Source: Brevibacillus panacihumi W25
Lineage (GTDB): Bacteria; Bacillota; Bacilli; Brevibacillales; Brevibacillaceae
Direction of reading: 5' to 3'
Assembly (NCBI RefSeq): GCF_000503775.1
Contig: NZ_KI629782.1
Coordinates: 1,480,045-1,544,044, forward strand
Length of the DNA stretch: 64,000 nt
Part shown: piece by piece, positions 35,679-44,317 of the stretch
Layout of the letters: every line of letters begins with the position of its first letter
Numbering within the stretch: position 1 is the stretch's first letter
Program-made: the position numbers and the translations under genes
Notes under the pieces: model-generated
The model's input: only the letters and a program-made list of their open reading frames with translations
Told to the model about the DNA's origin: nothing
Databases searched by the model: none

Positions 35679-36999
35679 GGTCCGCAGCGTTGATCATGCC
35701 AGATCGTTCTGCCAGATATTCTATCAAATGAACGGCTCGTACCCGATCCCCCATTTTTTCACGTTCGATTCCCAGCTTCATTTGCAACAGACAGCCTGGA
35801 TTGGTCGTGACAATCGTCGTCGTCTCTGTCTCTTTGACATCCTTCATTTTATGATCCAGGATCTCCATCGAGGCATCGTAGTTCACGATGTTGTAAATAC
35901 CTGCTGAGCCACAGCACATATTGGCATTATTCATCTCGATCAGATCCACGTTAGACAAGTTCTTCAACAATGAGACAGGCTCTTCGGTAACTTTTTGCAC
36001 ATTTGTCATATGGCAAGAGCGTTGATACGTGACTCTCTCAGCCGATCTTTTTTCACCCTGAATTCCTCCGCACAAGACAAGAACCTGGGAGATATCCTTC
36101 GTTTTCTTCACAAATTGCTCTGCACGTTCTGCCCACTCCGGTTCGTCGGCCAATAGATGATCGTATTCGACCATCATCGCACCGCATCCACCTGCATTGT
36201 TTACGATGAAATCTACATCGTTTCGCGCAAAAGCAAGGATATTTTTCTTCGCCAAATTCTTGCTCTCATCAAGCTCTCCTGTGTGGGCATGCAGGGCGCC
36301 GCAGCAGGTCTGGTTTTCCACGACGATCACATCACAGCCGACCTCCGCCAAAAGCTGTACAGACAACTGATTGATCCGGCGAAACATGGCGTCCATGACA
36401 CAGCCGACAAACATTGCGACCGTGTATTTGCGCTCTCCTTTAGCCGGCGTAAAGGCAGGAAGACTGGCACGCTGCGCAGGCGCTACGGCTGGCGGGGGGA
36501 TCTTCTCGAATTCGCCTAGATGCGCCGGCAGCTTTTTCATCAAACCGCTCTTTCTCGCCAGCTTTTGGACACCGCTTTTTTCGTAGACCCACATCGCATT
36601 GCCGATCAGATTCATGGCTTTACGGCTGGGGAATACCTTTTTGAACAAAAGATTGCGCATCGCCTTTTGCGGGACTGTGAACGTTTTTCTCCGCGTGATG
36701 GCAGCCCGGGCTGATTCCAGAATGGCGCCGTATTCTACACCAGTCGGACAAACGGTTTCGCAAGCCCGGCACCCCAGACACAGATCCAGCGGCTCTTCCA
36801 GAACGGACAAATCCTTGATTTTGCCTTCTCCCGCCATCTTGACCAGGTTGATGCGACCGCGGGGGGAATGGGTTTCCACTCCCATCGTCAAGTAAGTCGG
36901 ACACGCTGGCAAGCAATACCCGCACTGCACACATTTATTCGTCTTGTCGTAATTCAATTCGCTGCGCAAAGCGGCAAGCTGTTGTTCCTCTGGTTTCAT
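35665..36999 (-). CDS. glcF: Glycolate/lactate-type oxidase iron-sulfur subunit (GlcF)
   Basis: 444-residue electron-transfer subunit. Two 4Fe-4S motifs near the N terminus (CVQCGYCLPACP and CLGCRACETVCP) and two cysteine-rich CCG domains (NQTCCGALHAHTGE; NNANMCCGSAGIYN) match GlcF. The start overlaps the glcD stop as ATGA. It should pass electrons from the FAD subunit to quinone. Confidence 0.93.
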   Translation of the reverse strand: MKPEEQQLAALRSELNYDKTNKCVQCGYCLPACPTYLTMGVETHSPRGRINLVKMAGEGKIKDLSVLEEPLDLCLGCRACETVCPTGVEYGAILESARAAITRRKTFTVPQKAMRNLLFKKVFPSRKAMNLIGNAMWVYEKSGVQKLARKSGLMKKLPAHLGEFEKIPPPAVAPAQRASLPAFTPAKGERKYTVAMFVGCVMDAMFRRINQLSVQLLAEVGCDVIVVENQTCCGALHAHTGELDESKNLAKKNILAFARNDVDFIVNNAGGCGAMMVEYDHLLADEPEWAERAEQFVKKTKDISQVLVLCGGIQGEKRSAERVTYQRSCHMTNVQKVTEEPVSLLKNLSNVDLIEMNNANMCCGSAGIYNIVNYDASMEILDHKMKDVKETETTTIVTTNPGCLLQMKLGIEREKMGDRVRAVHLIEYLAERSGMINAADQSLS

Positions 37000-38408
37000 T
37001 CGCTCAACACCAACTTTTGTCCCGGTTCAGGAAAAATTTTGCCAGGGTTCATAATGTTGTTCGGGTCCCAAGCCTGTTTGATACGCTTCATCATATCGAG
37101 ACCAGCCGCACCTAACTCCATTTCCATAAACGGCGCCTTCATCACGCCGATCCCGTGCTCACCCGACAACGTTCCGCCGAGCTGGACGGCCGCTTCAAAA
37201 ATCTCAGCAACGGCTTTTTCCACACGCGCCATCTCTTCTTTGTCAGACTTGTCCGCGATAATATTAGGGTGAAGATTTCCGTCTCCCACATGACCAAAAA
37301 CGACGAGGTGGATTTGGTATTTTTCCTTGATTTCTTGCAGACGGCGGCACATTTCCGGGATTTTGCTGCGCGGAACCGTAGCATCTTCGGAAATCTTCGT
37401 CGGCTTCACCCTCACAATCGCAGGAGAAACTAGCTTTCTCGCCTTCCATACCTCTTCTTTTTCTTCCTTTGTTTGCGGGACGCGAACTTCTCTTGCTCCA
37501 ATTTTCTGGCAGACATGACGTACCTGTTCCGCTTCGTCGCGAATCGCCGCCGGATGTCCGTCCAATTCAATCAAAATCAAGGCTTCTGCATCCGTGGGCA
37601 ATCCCGACGGTTTGTAATTCTCGACAGCTGTCATCGAGGCTTGATCCATCAGCTCCATTTTGGATGGCAGGATTCCAGAAGTTAAGATCATAGAAATCGC
37701 TCGTCCCGCGTCAACCAGGCTGTCGAAAATCGCCATCACCGTCTCAGAAGCAGGTGGCTTGGGAATCAGACGCAATATTGCTTTGGTAATAATCCCCAGA
37801 GTCCCTTCCGACCCGACGACCAATTTGGTCAAGTCATAACCGGTGACGTTTTTGACCGTTTTTCCCCCGGTGCGAATGATTTCTCCTTCAGGTGTGATCA
37901 ACTCCAGCCCGATCACATAATCCTTCGTCACCCCGTACTTCAAGCCGCGCGGCCCCCCGGAATTCTCGGCGAGATTTCCCCCGATTGTGGATACATGCGA
38001 GCTGCTGGGGTCAGGTGGATACATCAGGCCCTTTTTCTCTGCTGCTTTATGAATATCAGCGGTCAAGACCCCTGGTGAGACAATGGCAACCAGATCTTCT
38101 TCATCCACTTCCAGCAGGTCGTCCATGACAGACAGATCGATGACCATTCCGCCTTTGACCGGGAGCGGGCCTCCGCTTAGACTGGTTCCCTGCCCTCGGG
38201 GATACACGGGAATTTTCTCGCGGTTCGCAAACTTGACCAGAGCAGCCAACTCCTCCACGCTCTTGGTCTGGATGACCACATCGGGAAGATAGGTTCCAAA
38301 TGATGCGTCAAACGAATAGCTGAAACGATCACTTTCCTTCGTCAGTACCTGACCGGTTTTTACGATATCGCGAATCTCTTTGATATGTCCTTCTGTCATC
38401 TTTTCCAT
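36996..38408 (-). CDS. glcD: FAD-linked 2-hydroxyacid oxidase subunit (GlcD)
   Basis: 470-residue flavoprotein of the VAO/PCMH family oxidising glycolate, D-lactate or a related 2-hydroxyacid. FAD domain: PVYPRGQGTSLSGGPLPVKGGMVIDLS; C-terminal domain with HVGDGNLHPNII and GEHGIGVMKAPFMEME. ATG at 38408 behind GAGGAG. It follows the GntR regulator gene by 22 bases, so the three genes form one operon. The 2-hydroxyglutarate oxidase gene nearby suggests 2-hydroxyacids as the theme; the exact substrate is not readable. Confidence 0.92.
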   Translation of the reverse strand: MEKMTEGHIKEIRDIVKTGQVLTKESDRFSYSFDASFGTYLPDVVIQTKSVEELAALVKFANREKIPVYPRGQGTSLSGGPLPVKGGMVIDLSVMDDLLEVDEEDLVAIVSPGVLTADIHKAAEKKGLMYPPDPSSSHVSTIGGNLAENSGGPRGLKYGVTKDYVIGLELITPEGEIIRTGGKTVKNVTGYDLTKLVVGSEGTLGIITKAILRLIPKPPASETVMAIFDSLVDAGRAISMILTSGILPSKMELMDQASMTAVENYKPSGLPTDAEALILIELDGHPAAIRDEAEQVRHVCQKIGAREVRVPQTKEEKEEVWKARKLVSPAIVRVKPTKISEDATVPRSKIPEMCRRLQEIKEKYQIHLVVFGHVGDGNLHPNIIADKSDKEEMARVEKAVAEIFEAAVQLGGTLSGEHGIGVMKAPFMEMELGAAGLDMMKRIKQAWDPNNIMNPGKIFPEPGQKLVLSE

Positions 38409-38430
38409 TTTTTCTCCTCATGTTGTTTGT

Positions 38431-39120
38431 CTAGAAAAACAGATCCAGTTTCTTCTCCGCGTTCTTGAGGTGAATGATACATTGAATTTTTGCCAGTTCC
38501 GGTTCCTCCATCTCGATTGCGTGCAAGATGTTCTGATGCTCTTGATAGACTGCTTTTCGTTTCTGCTTTAATCCCAGGTTGGGCAACAGCGTGATTTGCA
38601 AAGCTCTTTCGTACAAGGAGGACAGACTTTCCATCGCCTGGATCATGATCGGGTTGAGTGTTGCCTGGATCATGGACCGGTGGAATTCCATGTCGGCTTC
38701 CATTCCGATTTTACTGTCATCCGCCATCTCTTCTTCCAACCAGCGCAGTGCTTCCCGCATGCGTTCCAGATGCTCAGGTGTCCTCCTGAGGGCTGCCAGA
38801 TAAGCAGCCTCAGGCTCCATGATTTTTCTCATCTCAAAAAGATGACTGATAATTTCCGCATCGTCTTTTTCAATGTGGATATTGCCAAAGATGTTGGGAC
38901 CGTTATTCTCCTCGACGAAGCTTCCTCCGCCTTGACGCGAGTTGATCACCCCTGCTGCCCGAAGGACGCTGAGGGCTTCCCGGATCGGGATTCTGCTTAC
39001 ACCAAACTGATTGGCCAACTCCATCTCCGTCGGCAGTTTTGAACCGGGAGGGTATTTGCCTGATTCAATCATCTGTAACAATTCTCGCGAAATCATCTGC
39101 GACAGCTTTTCTTTCGACAT
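38431..39120 (-). CDS. FadR-subfamily GntR transcription regulator
   Basis: 229-residue regulator: winged helix at about 8-70 (LLQMIESGKYPPGSKLPTEMELANQFGVSRIPIREALSVLRAAGVINSRQGGGSFV) and a helical FCD ligand domain with metal-binding residues (ADMEFHRSMIQA, EHQNILHAI). The ATG at 39120 has GGAGA 6 bases upstream. It heads the glcDF operon. Two copies of a 15-base palindrome lie upstream (39141-39155 and 39203-39217), and copies recur at the lhgO divergent region, suggesting one regulon responsive to a hydroxyacid. Confidence 0.92.
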   Translation of the reverse strand: MSKEKLSQMISRELLQMIESGKYPPGSKLPTEMELANQFGVSRIPIREALSVLRAAGVINSRQGGGSFVEENNGPNIFGNIHIEKDDAEIISHLFEMRKIMEPEAAYLAALRRTPEHLERMREALRWLEEEMADDSKIGMEADMEFHRSMIQATLNPIMIQAMESLSSLYERALQITLLPNLGLKQKRKAVYQEHQNILHAIEMEEPELAKIQCIIHLKNAEKKLDLFF

Positions 39121-39140
39121 AACCATTCTCCGATCTTTGT

Positions 39141-39155
39141 ATTTGTAATACAAAT
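39141..39155. promoter_or_regulatory. Predicted GntR operator, copy 1
   Basis: ATTTGTAATACAAAT, a perfect palindrome apart from the central base, 21 bases upstream of the regulator start. Matches the usual GntR/FadR operator layout; autoregulation is inferred. Confidence 0.7.
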
Positions 39156-39202
39156 ATTAAGGGTTTTTGAGGAAAAAGTCAATTTTTCCGCTAAAAATTG
39201 AA

Positions 39203-39217
39203 CATTGTATTACAAAT
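39203..39217. promoter_or_regulatory. Predicted GntR operator, copy 2
   Basis: CATTGTATTACAAAT, 13 of 15 positions like the consensus ATTTGTAWTACAAAT; its centre lies 62 bases from copy 1 (about six helical turns). Confidence 0.65.
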
Positions 39218-39310
39218 ATCAAGCGGGTTGATATAAATAAAAGCTCATGATGGCGATCATCCATAATGAACTTTTATTTATAATATGCAATTGAAAGGAT
39301 TTGCCCTGTC

Positions 39311-40570
39311 TTAGCTTAGCTGCTTGCCCAAGGTTTCCGGCAAGAACAGGAGAACGAGAAGGGCAGCCAGCCCAAAGGCAATCGCGAGGAAACCAAATGC
39401 CGCTCCCAAACCGATGCTTGTGGCCATAAATCCAATGACTGTAGGCGCAGTTGCCGCAACCCCGCGTCCAAAGTTATAGCAGAAGCCTTGTCCAGTGGCG
39501 CGGATCTCTGTCGGGAACAGCTCGGCCAGAACGGCGCCAAATCCGCTGAAGTATCCGGAACCGAAGAAGGCGACGAATGGACCCAGAATCAGCAGGCGAG
39601 TCGCATCACTCGTCATGCCATAAATCGGGACAAGGATAGCCGCCATGACGAAGAACAGGATAAAGGCTTTCCTTCTTCCAAACTTGTCCGCCATAAAGCC
39701 AAACAACACGTATCCAAACCAGGCTCCCGTCTGCATGATGACAATCCAGGTCGTGGATTTCATGATATCCAGCCCTGCTCCGCCTTGCTCAATCGGCGTG
39801 CCTAAAAAAGAAGGAATCCAGGTAAACAAGCCCCAGTAACCAAACTGGGCACAAACGCTCAACAGAGCTCCAAGAATGGTCCAACGAAGAACTTTGCCGG
39901 AAAACAGCTCAGCAAGTTTTGGTTTGCTCTTCGTTTTCTGTTTCGATTCCTCTGCCTTCATTTTCTCCCAGATCTCGGGTTCTTTCGTTCCTTTTCTGAT
40001 CCAGATGGCGACGAGAGCTGGTACAATCCCGAAGAAGAAAACACCTCTCCAGCCCCAAATCGGAGAAATAACGCCAGCGACAATAGCAGCCAACGCATAG
40101 CCGACTGCCCACGCACTTTGCACCAAGCCCATCGCTTTACCGCGGTGTTTCGCATCCCATGTCTCGGTGATCAAAGCCGCGCCCGCAACCCACTCTCCGC
40201 CCATACCAATCCCCAGCAAGAAGCGGAAGATAGCCAGATGTGTAATCGTTTGCGAGAAGCCGCATAGAAAGGTAAACAAGGAATAAATCAAAATACTGAG
40301 CATCAATGATTTCGTGCGGCCATACCGGTCCGCTACCATACCAAAAAGAATTCCGCCAATGGCTGAGCTAAGCAAAGTAAGCGTTGCCAAAAAGCCGCCC
40401 ATTGTTTGGTCCATTTGCAGATCGCTCATCACATGAACCAAAATCATCGAGTACAGCATGACGTCCATCGAATCCAGCGCCCAACCTGAGCCGGCTGCGA
40501 TCAATGCGCGCCACTGTGTTTTCGTCACTTCTTTATACCAGGGCTTGTTCGATACTTGAAGTTGAGACAT
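39311..40570 (-). CDS. MFS transporter, sugar/aromatic-acid type
   Basis: 419-residue, 12-segment carrier. After an N-terminal WRALIAAGSGWALDSMDVMLYSMIL, it has the MFS signature GMVADRYGRTKSL in loop 2-3 and a related DKFGRRK in the second half. The GWALDSMDVMLY stretch resembles the aromatic-acid/metabolite:H+ symporters and lactate/pyruvate carriers. ATG at 40570 with GAGGAG about 9 bases before it. Last gene of the operon with the DUF6282 and metallo-beta-lactamase genes, so it likely imports their substrate. Confidence 0.88.
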   Translation of the reverse strand: MSQLQVSNKPWYKEVTKTQWRALIAAGSGWALDSMDVMLYSMILVHVMSDLQMDQTMGGFLATLTLLSSAIGGILFGMVADRYGRTKSLMLSILIYSLFTFLCGFSQTITHLAIFRFLLGIGMGGEWVAGAALITETWDAKHRGKAMGLVQSAWAVGYALAAIVAGVISPIWGWRGVFFFGIVPALVAIWIRKGTKEPEIWEKMKAEESKQKTKSKPKLAELFSGKVLRWTILGALLSVCAQFGYWGLFTWIPSFLGTPIEQGGAGLDIMKSTTWIVIMQTGAWFGYVLFGFMADKFGRRKAFILFFVMAAILVPIYGMTSDATRLLILGPFVAFFGSGYFSGFGAVLAELFPTEIRATGQGFCYNFGRGVAATAPTVIGFMATSIGLGAAFGFLAIAFGLAALLVLLFLPETLGKQLS

Positions 40571-40596
40571 TTGCAACAGCTCCTCTCCTTGTTTTC

Positions 40597-41466
40597 CTAT
40601 GTTAATCCAAGCAATTCTGCCGGGTTGACACAAGCCATTTGTTCAATCTCTTTCTCATCCATTCCCTGCTCCAGCAAGATCTGGACAAAATGACCGTACC
40701 CTTCCGTTGGTGACGGGTGATTGGCCTGTCCAAAATCGGTTTGCAGGATGCATTTCTCAATGCCAATCTGGCGCATGCCTGCTACCAGTTCATCCGGTTC
40801 GATCGATTTCCACAGCGGCATCAGGGTCAACATCGATTTTTCTACATAGGCTCCCATGCGGACCAGTTCGATCTGGAGGGAAAGATCCATTTTATTGATT
40901 TTGAGATCCGGATGTGCGACGAGCACTTTCTCCACGCCTCGCGAAATCGCTGTCTGCGTGAGAATTTTCGTTTCCAGAGGGGATAGATGTCCCGTAGCCA
41001 GCACAGCTCCTGATCCCTTGATCAAGTCAATGATGTCATAGACTACCGGCAATAGCTTCCCGTCTTCGGAGAGAATCGTAATGCCCTTCTGCGGCAACAG
41101 ACGGATGGTGGATTTTTGCTCTTTGTAGTCGCTTTTTCCTCCGTAGTGATCCAGATGATGCTTGGCTGATCCCGTCGGCATCCAGATCAATTTCGCCCCT
41201 TGTTGAATCGCCATATCCACGGCATATGGATTCAGACCGCCCACGTATTCATTCAGAACAAGCGAACCGTATACCTCGATTCCCTCCACCACTTTGCTGA
41301 CAAGCTGTGCGCGTGAAACCGTAGACTCCTCATGTGCCTTTAGGACAATGGCCCGCATCCCTGCTTCTTTTGCCTGTTTCGCCAATTCAAAATCATTGAC
41401 AGATCGTGGAAAGATACTTGGACTGGAGTGAACGTGAATGTCGATTGCTCCTTGTAAACCTTTCAT
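40597..41466 (-). CDS. DUF6282-type amidohydrolase-like protein
   Basis: 289-residue protein with metal-binding DIHVHSSPS near the N terminus, VLKAHEE, ATGHLSPLE and LQTDFGQANHP: the ligand set of a TIM-barrel amidohydrolase/PHP-like enzyme. Family assignment to DUF6282 is from memory of this motif set and is tentative. ATG at 41466 has GGTGAG six bases upstream. Between the metallo-beta-lactamase and MFS genes; substrate unknown. Confidence 0.75.
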   Translation of the reverse strand: MKGLQGAIDIHVHSSPSIFPRSVNDFELAKQAKEAGMRAIVLKAHEESTVSRAQLVSKVVEGIEVYGSLVLNEYVGGLNPYAVDMAIQQGAKLIWMPTGSAKHHLDHYGGKSDYKEQKSTIRLLPQKGITILSEDGKLLPVVYDIIDLIKGSGAVLATGHLSPLETKILTQTAISRGVEKVLVAHPDLKINKMDLSLQIELVRMGAYVEKSMLTLMPLWKSIEPDELVAGMRQIGIEKCILQTDFGQANHPSPTEGYGHFVQILLEQGMDEKEIEQMACVNPAELLGLT

Positions 41467-41489
41467 GAACATCTCACCATCTTTCTCTT

Positions 41490-42212
41490 TTACACTTTTA
41501 GCCGGAATTTCTCTTCCACCCACGGAATGCTTATCTCTATCTCACTGTCCTGGGTTGGAATGATCTTCGTTTCTTCGTCCGTTCTTTTGATTTCCAACAC
41601 CCTATCATGCCCGGGAACGACAATATCCGCCCATTGCTTGATGAAGCGAATGCTCTCCCTGCTCTTTTCATCGTCCCACGTATCGGCCACATCCCCGCTA
41701 GTCAATTCCGAGATGTTTTTTACTGCATCCGAAGCAAGCGCCCATTTCTTCCCCTGGTATTCGAGAAGGAGTGAGTACAGGCCAGGTGTATGGCCGGGAG
41801 TAAGCCGCCATGGCAGCCCTTCCACCATCCCTGATTCTCCAGACAGGATTTCCAGTCTCCCGGAATCTCTTAATGCCGGATACATCTGTGCGGGAACTGC
41901 GAGATCCACTTCGCCATTCTCTTCGATATGTGCCACTTCCGCTTCATGCAGGTAGAAGGTAGCATTTGGAAACAACGGATAATTGACCGCATGATCAAAA
42001 TGAAAATGGCTGATCAGCACCGTGCCAATCTCCTCTGGCTTTACCCCGCATTCTTCCAGCCTCGACAAGAGGGTATAACGCTCGTTAAAGCCTACCGTAT
42101 CAAATAGAATGGGTGGTTTGCCCACCTGGCGAATCAGTACGCAGCTGCTCCAACCAAGAAAACCACGGCTCGCTCTTCCTGGAAAGCCTTGAAACAAGAG
42201 GGTAATCTCCAT
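41490..42212 (-). CDS. Metallo-beta-lactamase-fold hydrolase
   Basis: 240-residue enzyme with the MBL zinc motif HFHFDH, then PGHTPG, LASDAVKN and VPGHDR, giving a two-metal site. It resembles lactonase-type members (N-acyl lactone or other lactone hydrolases) more than beta-lactamases. ATG at 42212 with AAGGTGGG upstream. First gene of the minus-strand operon, divergent from lhgO with several predicted GntR operators in between. Lactone or ester cleavage feeding hydroxyacid oxidation is an attractive but unproven reading. Confidence 0.85.
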   Translation of the reverse strand: MEITLLFQGFPGRASRGFLGWSSCVLIRQVGKPPILFDTVGFNERYTLLSRLEECGVKPEEIGTVLISHFHFDHAVNYPLFPNATFYLHEAEVAHIEENGEVDLAVPAQMYPALRDSGRLEILSGESGMVEGLPWRLTPGHTPGLYSLLLEYQGKKWALASDAVKNISELTSGDVADTWDDEKSRESIRFIKQWADIVVPGHDRVLEIKRTDEETKIIPTQDSEIEISIPWVEEKFRLKV

Positions 42213-42275
42213 GCTCAAACCCACCTTTTGTTTGAAAAAACGAGAAAAATCCACAAGGTTATCTTACAACCTCAT

Positions 42276-42305
42276 CAACTTGTATGAACAAGTTGTACTA
42301 CAAAT
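42276..42305. promoter_or_regulatory. Predicted operators in front of the metallo-beta-lactamase operon
   Basis: Two overlapping dyads: CAACTTGT/ACAAGTTG around a 4-base spacer (42276-42295) and AGTTGTACTACAAAT (42291-42305), the latter 13 of 15 like the GntR consensus. They lie 64-93 bases upstream of the minus-strand operon start. Confidence 0.6.
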
Positions 42306-42437
42306 AACAAGATATTTCCTCATCACTCTCTTTCCCACGAATGAAATCGTATGTTTTTTTAGGTGTTATCAACAATATCGCATTAATTTTCATTTGTCTA
42401 TATTTTTAAACAAGAAATTATTCAATAATTTTGATTG

Positions 42438-42474
42438 ATTTGTATTACATGTGATTTATAATTGTAATACAAGT
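42438..42474. promoter_or_regulatory. Pair of predicted GntR operators in front of lhgO
   Basis: ATTTGTATTACATGT (42438-42452) and AATTGTAATACAAGT (42460-42474), each 13 of 15 like the consensus and centred 22 bases apart (two helical turns). They lie 27-63 bases before the lhgO start, a position suited to repression. Confidence 0.68.
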
Positions 42475-42500
42475 TATGTCCAAATTAGAAAGGTGATCCT

Positions 42501-43697
42501 ATGTACGACTATGTCATTATTGGTGGTGGCATTGTGGGTCTTTCTACCGGTTATGCCCTCATTCAAAAATATCCGCAAGCAAAAATCGCCGTCATCGAAA
42601 AAGAAAACACCCTCGCATTTCACCAAACAGGTCATAATAGCGGGGTGATTCATTCCGGTATCTACTATAAGCCGGGAAGTCTGAAGGCAAAACTGTCTAA
42701 AGAAGGCGGCGACTTATTGCGCGCCTTTTGCAACGAGAATGAGATCCCGTACGAAATGTGCGGGAAAGTCATTGTCGCTACTGAAAAGCAGGAATTGCCC
42801 CTGCTGGAAAATTTGTATAAGCGCGGCCTGGAGCATCAGCTGAATATCTCCTTGATCGATTCAAGCCAGCTCGCAGAGATCGAGCCGCATGCTTATGGCC
42901 TTCAAGCGATCCAGGTGATGGATGCGGGAATCGTGCAATACAAGCGTGTCGCAGAAGCGATGGCCAAAATCATCCAAGAGAAGGGCGGCACGATTCTCTT
43001 GCGCACGAAGGTTGAAAAGATCGTGGAAGGAAGTGCCGGCCTCGAAATCGTGTGCAACAACAACACGATCCGCAGCAAATACTTGATCAACTGCGCCGGT
43101 TTGCACTCCGACCGTATCGCTTCCCTTCAGGGACTGAAAACGAATATGAAAATCGTTCCTTTCCGCGGTGAGTATTACGAATTAAAGCCTGAGAAGCACC
43201 ATCTGGTGAAGCATTTGATTTACCCTGTACCCAATCCCAACTTTCCATTTCTCGGTGTTCACTTCACGCGCATGATGGATGGACATGTTCACGCTGGTCC
43301 CAATGCGGTGTTGAGCTTCAAACGGGAGGGCTATCGCAAAACCGATTTCCATCTGAGAGACTTCGCAGAAGCGGTCACCTATCCGGGCTTGTGGAAGGTC
43401 GCTTCCCAAAACCTCGGAGAGGGCTTGAAGGAAATCGTTCGTTCATTAAGCAAAAAAGTGTTCGTCCAAAGTCTCCAACGCTTGATCCCGGAAATCACCG
43501 CAGACGATCTGGTGGTATCGGAAAATGGCGTGCGGGCGCAAGCTCTTACCCGGGATGGAAAAATGGTGGATGATTTCTTCATCGTCAATGACAAACGGTC
43601 CACTCATATTCTGAATGCTCCTTCCCCGGCTGCTACGGCATCGATCGCAATTGGTCGAAGCATTTGTGAGCGGATCCAGAAACCCGACCTGTTGTAA
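42501..43697 (+). CDS. lhgO: L-2-hydroxyglutarate oxidase (LhgO)
   Basis: 398-residue FAD enzyme oxidising L-2-hydroxyglutarate to 2-oxoglutarate. The N terminus is a dinucleotide-binding fold (YVIIGGGIVGLSTGYAL), followed by TGHNSGVIHSGIYYKPGSLKAKL, the usual LhgO block, LINCAGLHSDRIA, and GPNAVLSFKREGY. ATG at 42501 with GAAAGGTGATC upstream. Divergent from the metallo-beta-lactamase operon and under the predicted GntR operators. Confidence 0.93.
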   Translation: MYDYVIIGGGIVGLSTGYALIQKYPQAKIAVIEKENTLAFHQTGHNSGVIHSGIYYKPGSLKAKLSKEGGDLLRAFCNENEIPYEMCGKVIVATEKQELPLLENLYKRGLEHQLNISLIDSSQLAEIEPHAYGLQAIQVMDAGIVQYKRVAEAMAKIIQEKGGTILLRTKVEKIVEGSAGLEIVCNNNTIRSKYLINCAGLHSDRIASLQGLKTNMKIVPFRGEYYELKPEKHHLVKHLIYPVPNPNFPFLGVHFTRMMDGHVHAGPNAVLSFKREGYRKTDFHLRDFAEAVTYPGLWKVASQNLGEGLKEIVRSLSKKVFVQSLQRLIPEITADDLVVSENGVRAQALTRDGKMVDDFFIVNDKRSTHILNAPSPAATASIAIGRSICERIQKPDLL

Positions 43698-43734
43698 GAT
43701 ACAAAATGGCGGTGGCTAAAAAGTCCCTAATGTA

Positions 43735-43780
43735 GGAAAGAAGCTGGCGATGAACGTATCATTTTACACCAGCTTCTTTC
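43735..43780 (+). terminator. Terminator after lhgO
   Basis: Stem GAAAGAAGCTGG (43735-43746) / CCAGCTTCTTTC (43769-43780), perfect 12-base arms with a 22-base loop, then TTG and AT-rich sequence. The T run is short, so efficiency is uncertain. Confidence 0.6.
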
Positions 43781-43836
43781 TTGTAATAATAATTTAAGCC
43801 CACGCACTCGACAGATTCCTTACACGATTGGGTTTT

Positions 43837-44010
43837 CAGAAATCAATTACTGGTCCTCTTCGCGCTACCTTCATCATCGACCGGTAAGGCATCGCCCAAT
43901 ATTCCGATATCTTCAATACCAAGGGGGACGAAACGCTGCGCGTTATCGAAGCCCTGCAATTAGGCGGCCTGTGTCGATGGATTGGAGCGCGTAGAGTCTA
44001 CAGTCTCTAA
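43837..44010 (+). pseudogene. Peroxiredoxin (AhpC/TSA) C-terminal remnant
   Basis: One frame reads GPLRATFIIDR, a TAA stop at 43885-43887, then GIAQYSDIFNTKGDETLRVIEALQLGGLC and a short junk tail ending at a stop at 44008. This is the region of a 2-Cys peroxiredoxin around the resolving cysteine, with a stop where Pro/Glu normally stands and the final CPxxW block altered. No N-terminal half with the peroxidatic cysteine precedes it. It is a decayed gene fragment. Confidence 0.7.
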
Positions 44011-44038
44011 AAACGTAGAGCCTTCCTTCCTTTTTTGA

Positions 44039-44218
44039 TTATGTCTTACGAATCGTAACACTTACAACTGCTGCTAAATACAAGATCGAGAAAACGATAG
44101 CCCTCAAAAATGAGTTGTCGGCTGAATCGTTATTGTAAATGGAGACAGATAGCGAAACTACTACCCACCCAATTATATAAACGAGGAGGCCGTATAGCAT
44201 TTTCTTAAGAATCCTCAT
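44039..44218 (-). CDS. Small hypothetical membrane protein
   Basis: 59-residue open frame with two hydrophobic segments (about 8-27 and 40-55) and basic ends: it begins MRILKKMLYGLLVYIIGWVV and ends VTIRKT. Only a weak GGGGTG ribosome site is seen about 10 bases upstream. I do not recognise it. Its two-segment layout and lack of overlap with other genes make it a fair candidate for a real small gene. Confidence 0.5.
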   Translation of the reverse strand: MRILKKMLYGLLVYIIGWVVVSLSVSIYNNDSADNSFLRAIVFSILYLAAVVSVTIRKT

Positions 44219-44317
44219 CTTCCAACTTCACCCCACACTAGAGAAGATTACTGATGATCTTCCCTGTGATCAAAGACCAAGCCCTTTCACTTGTTAGTCA
44301 GTTGCCATGATCATTCC

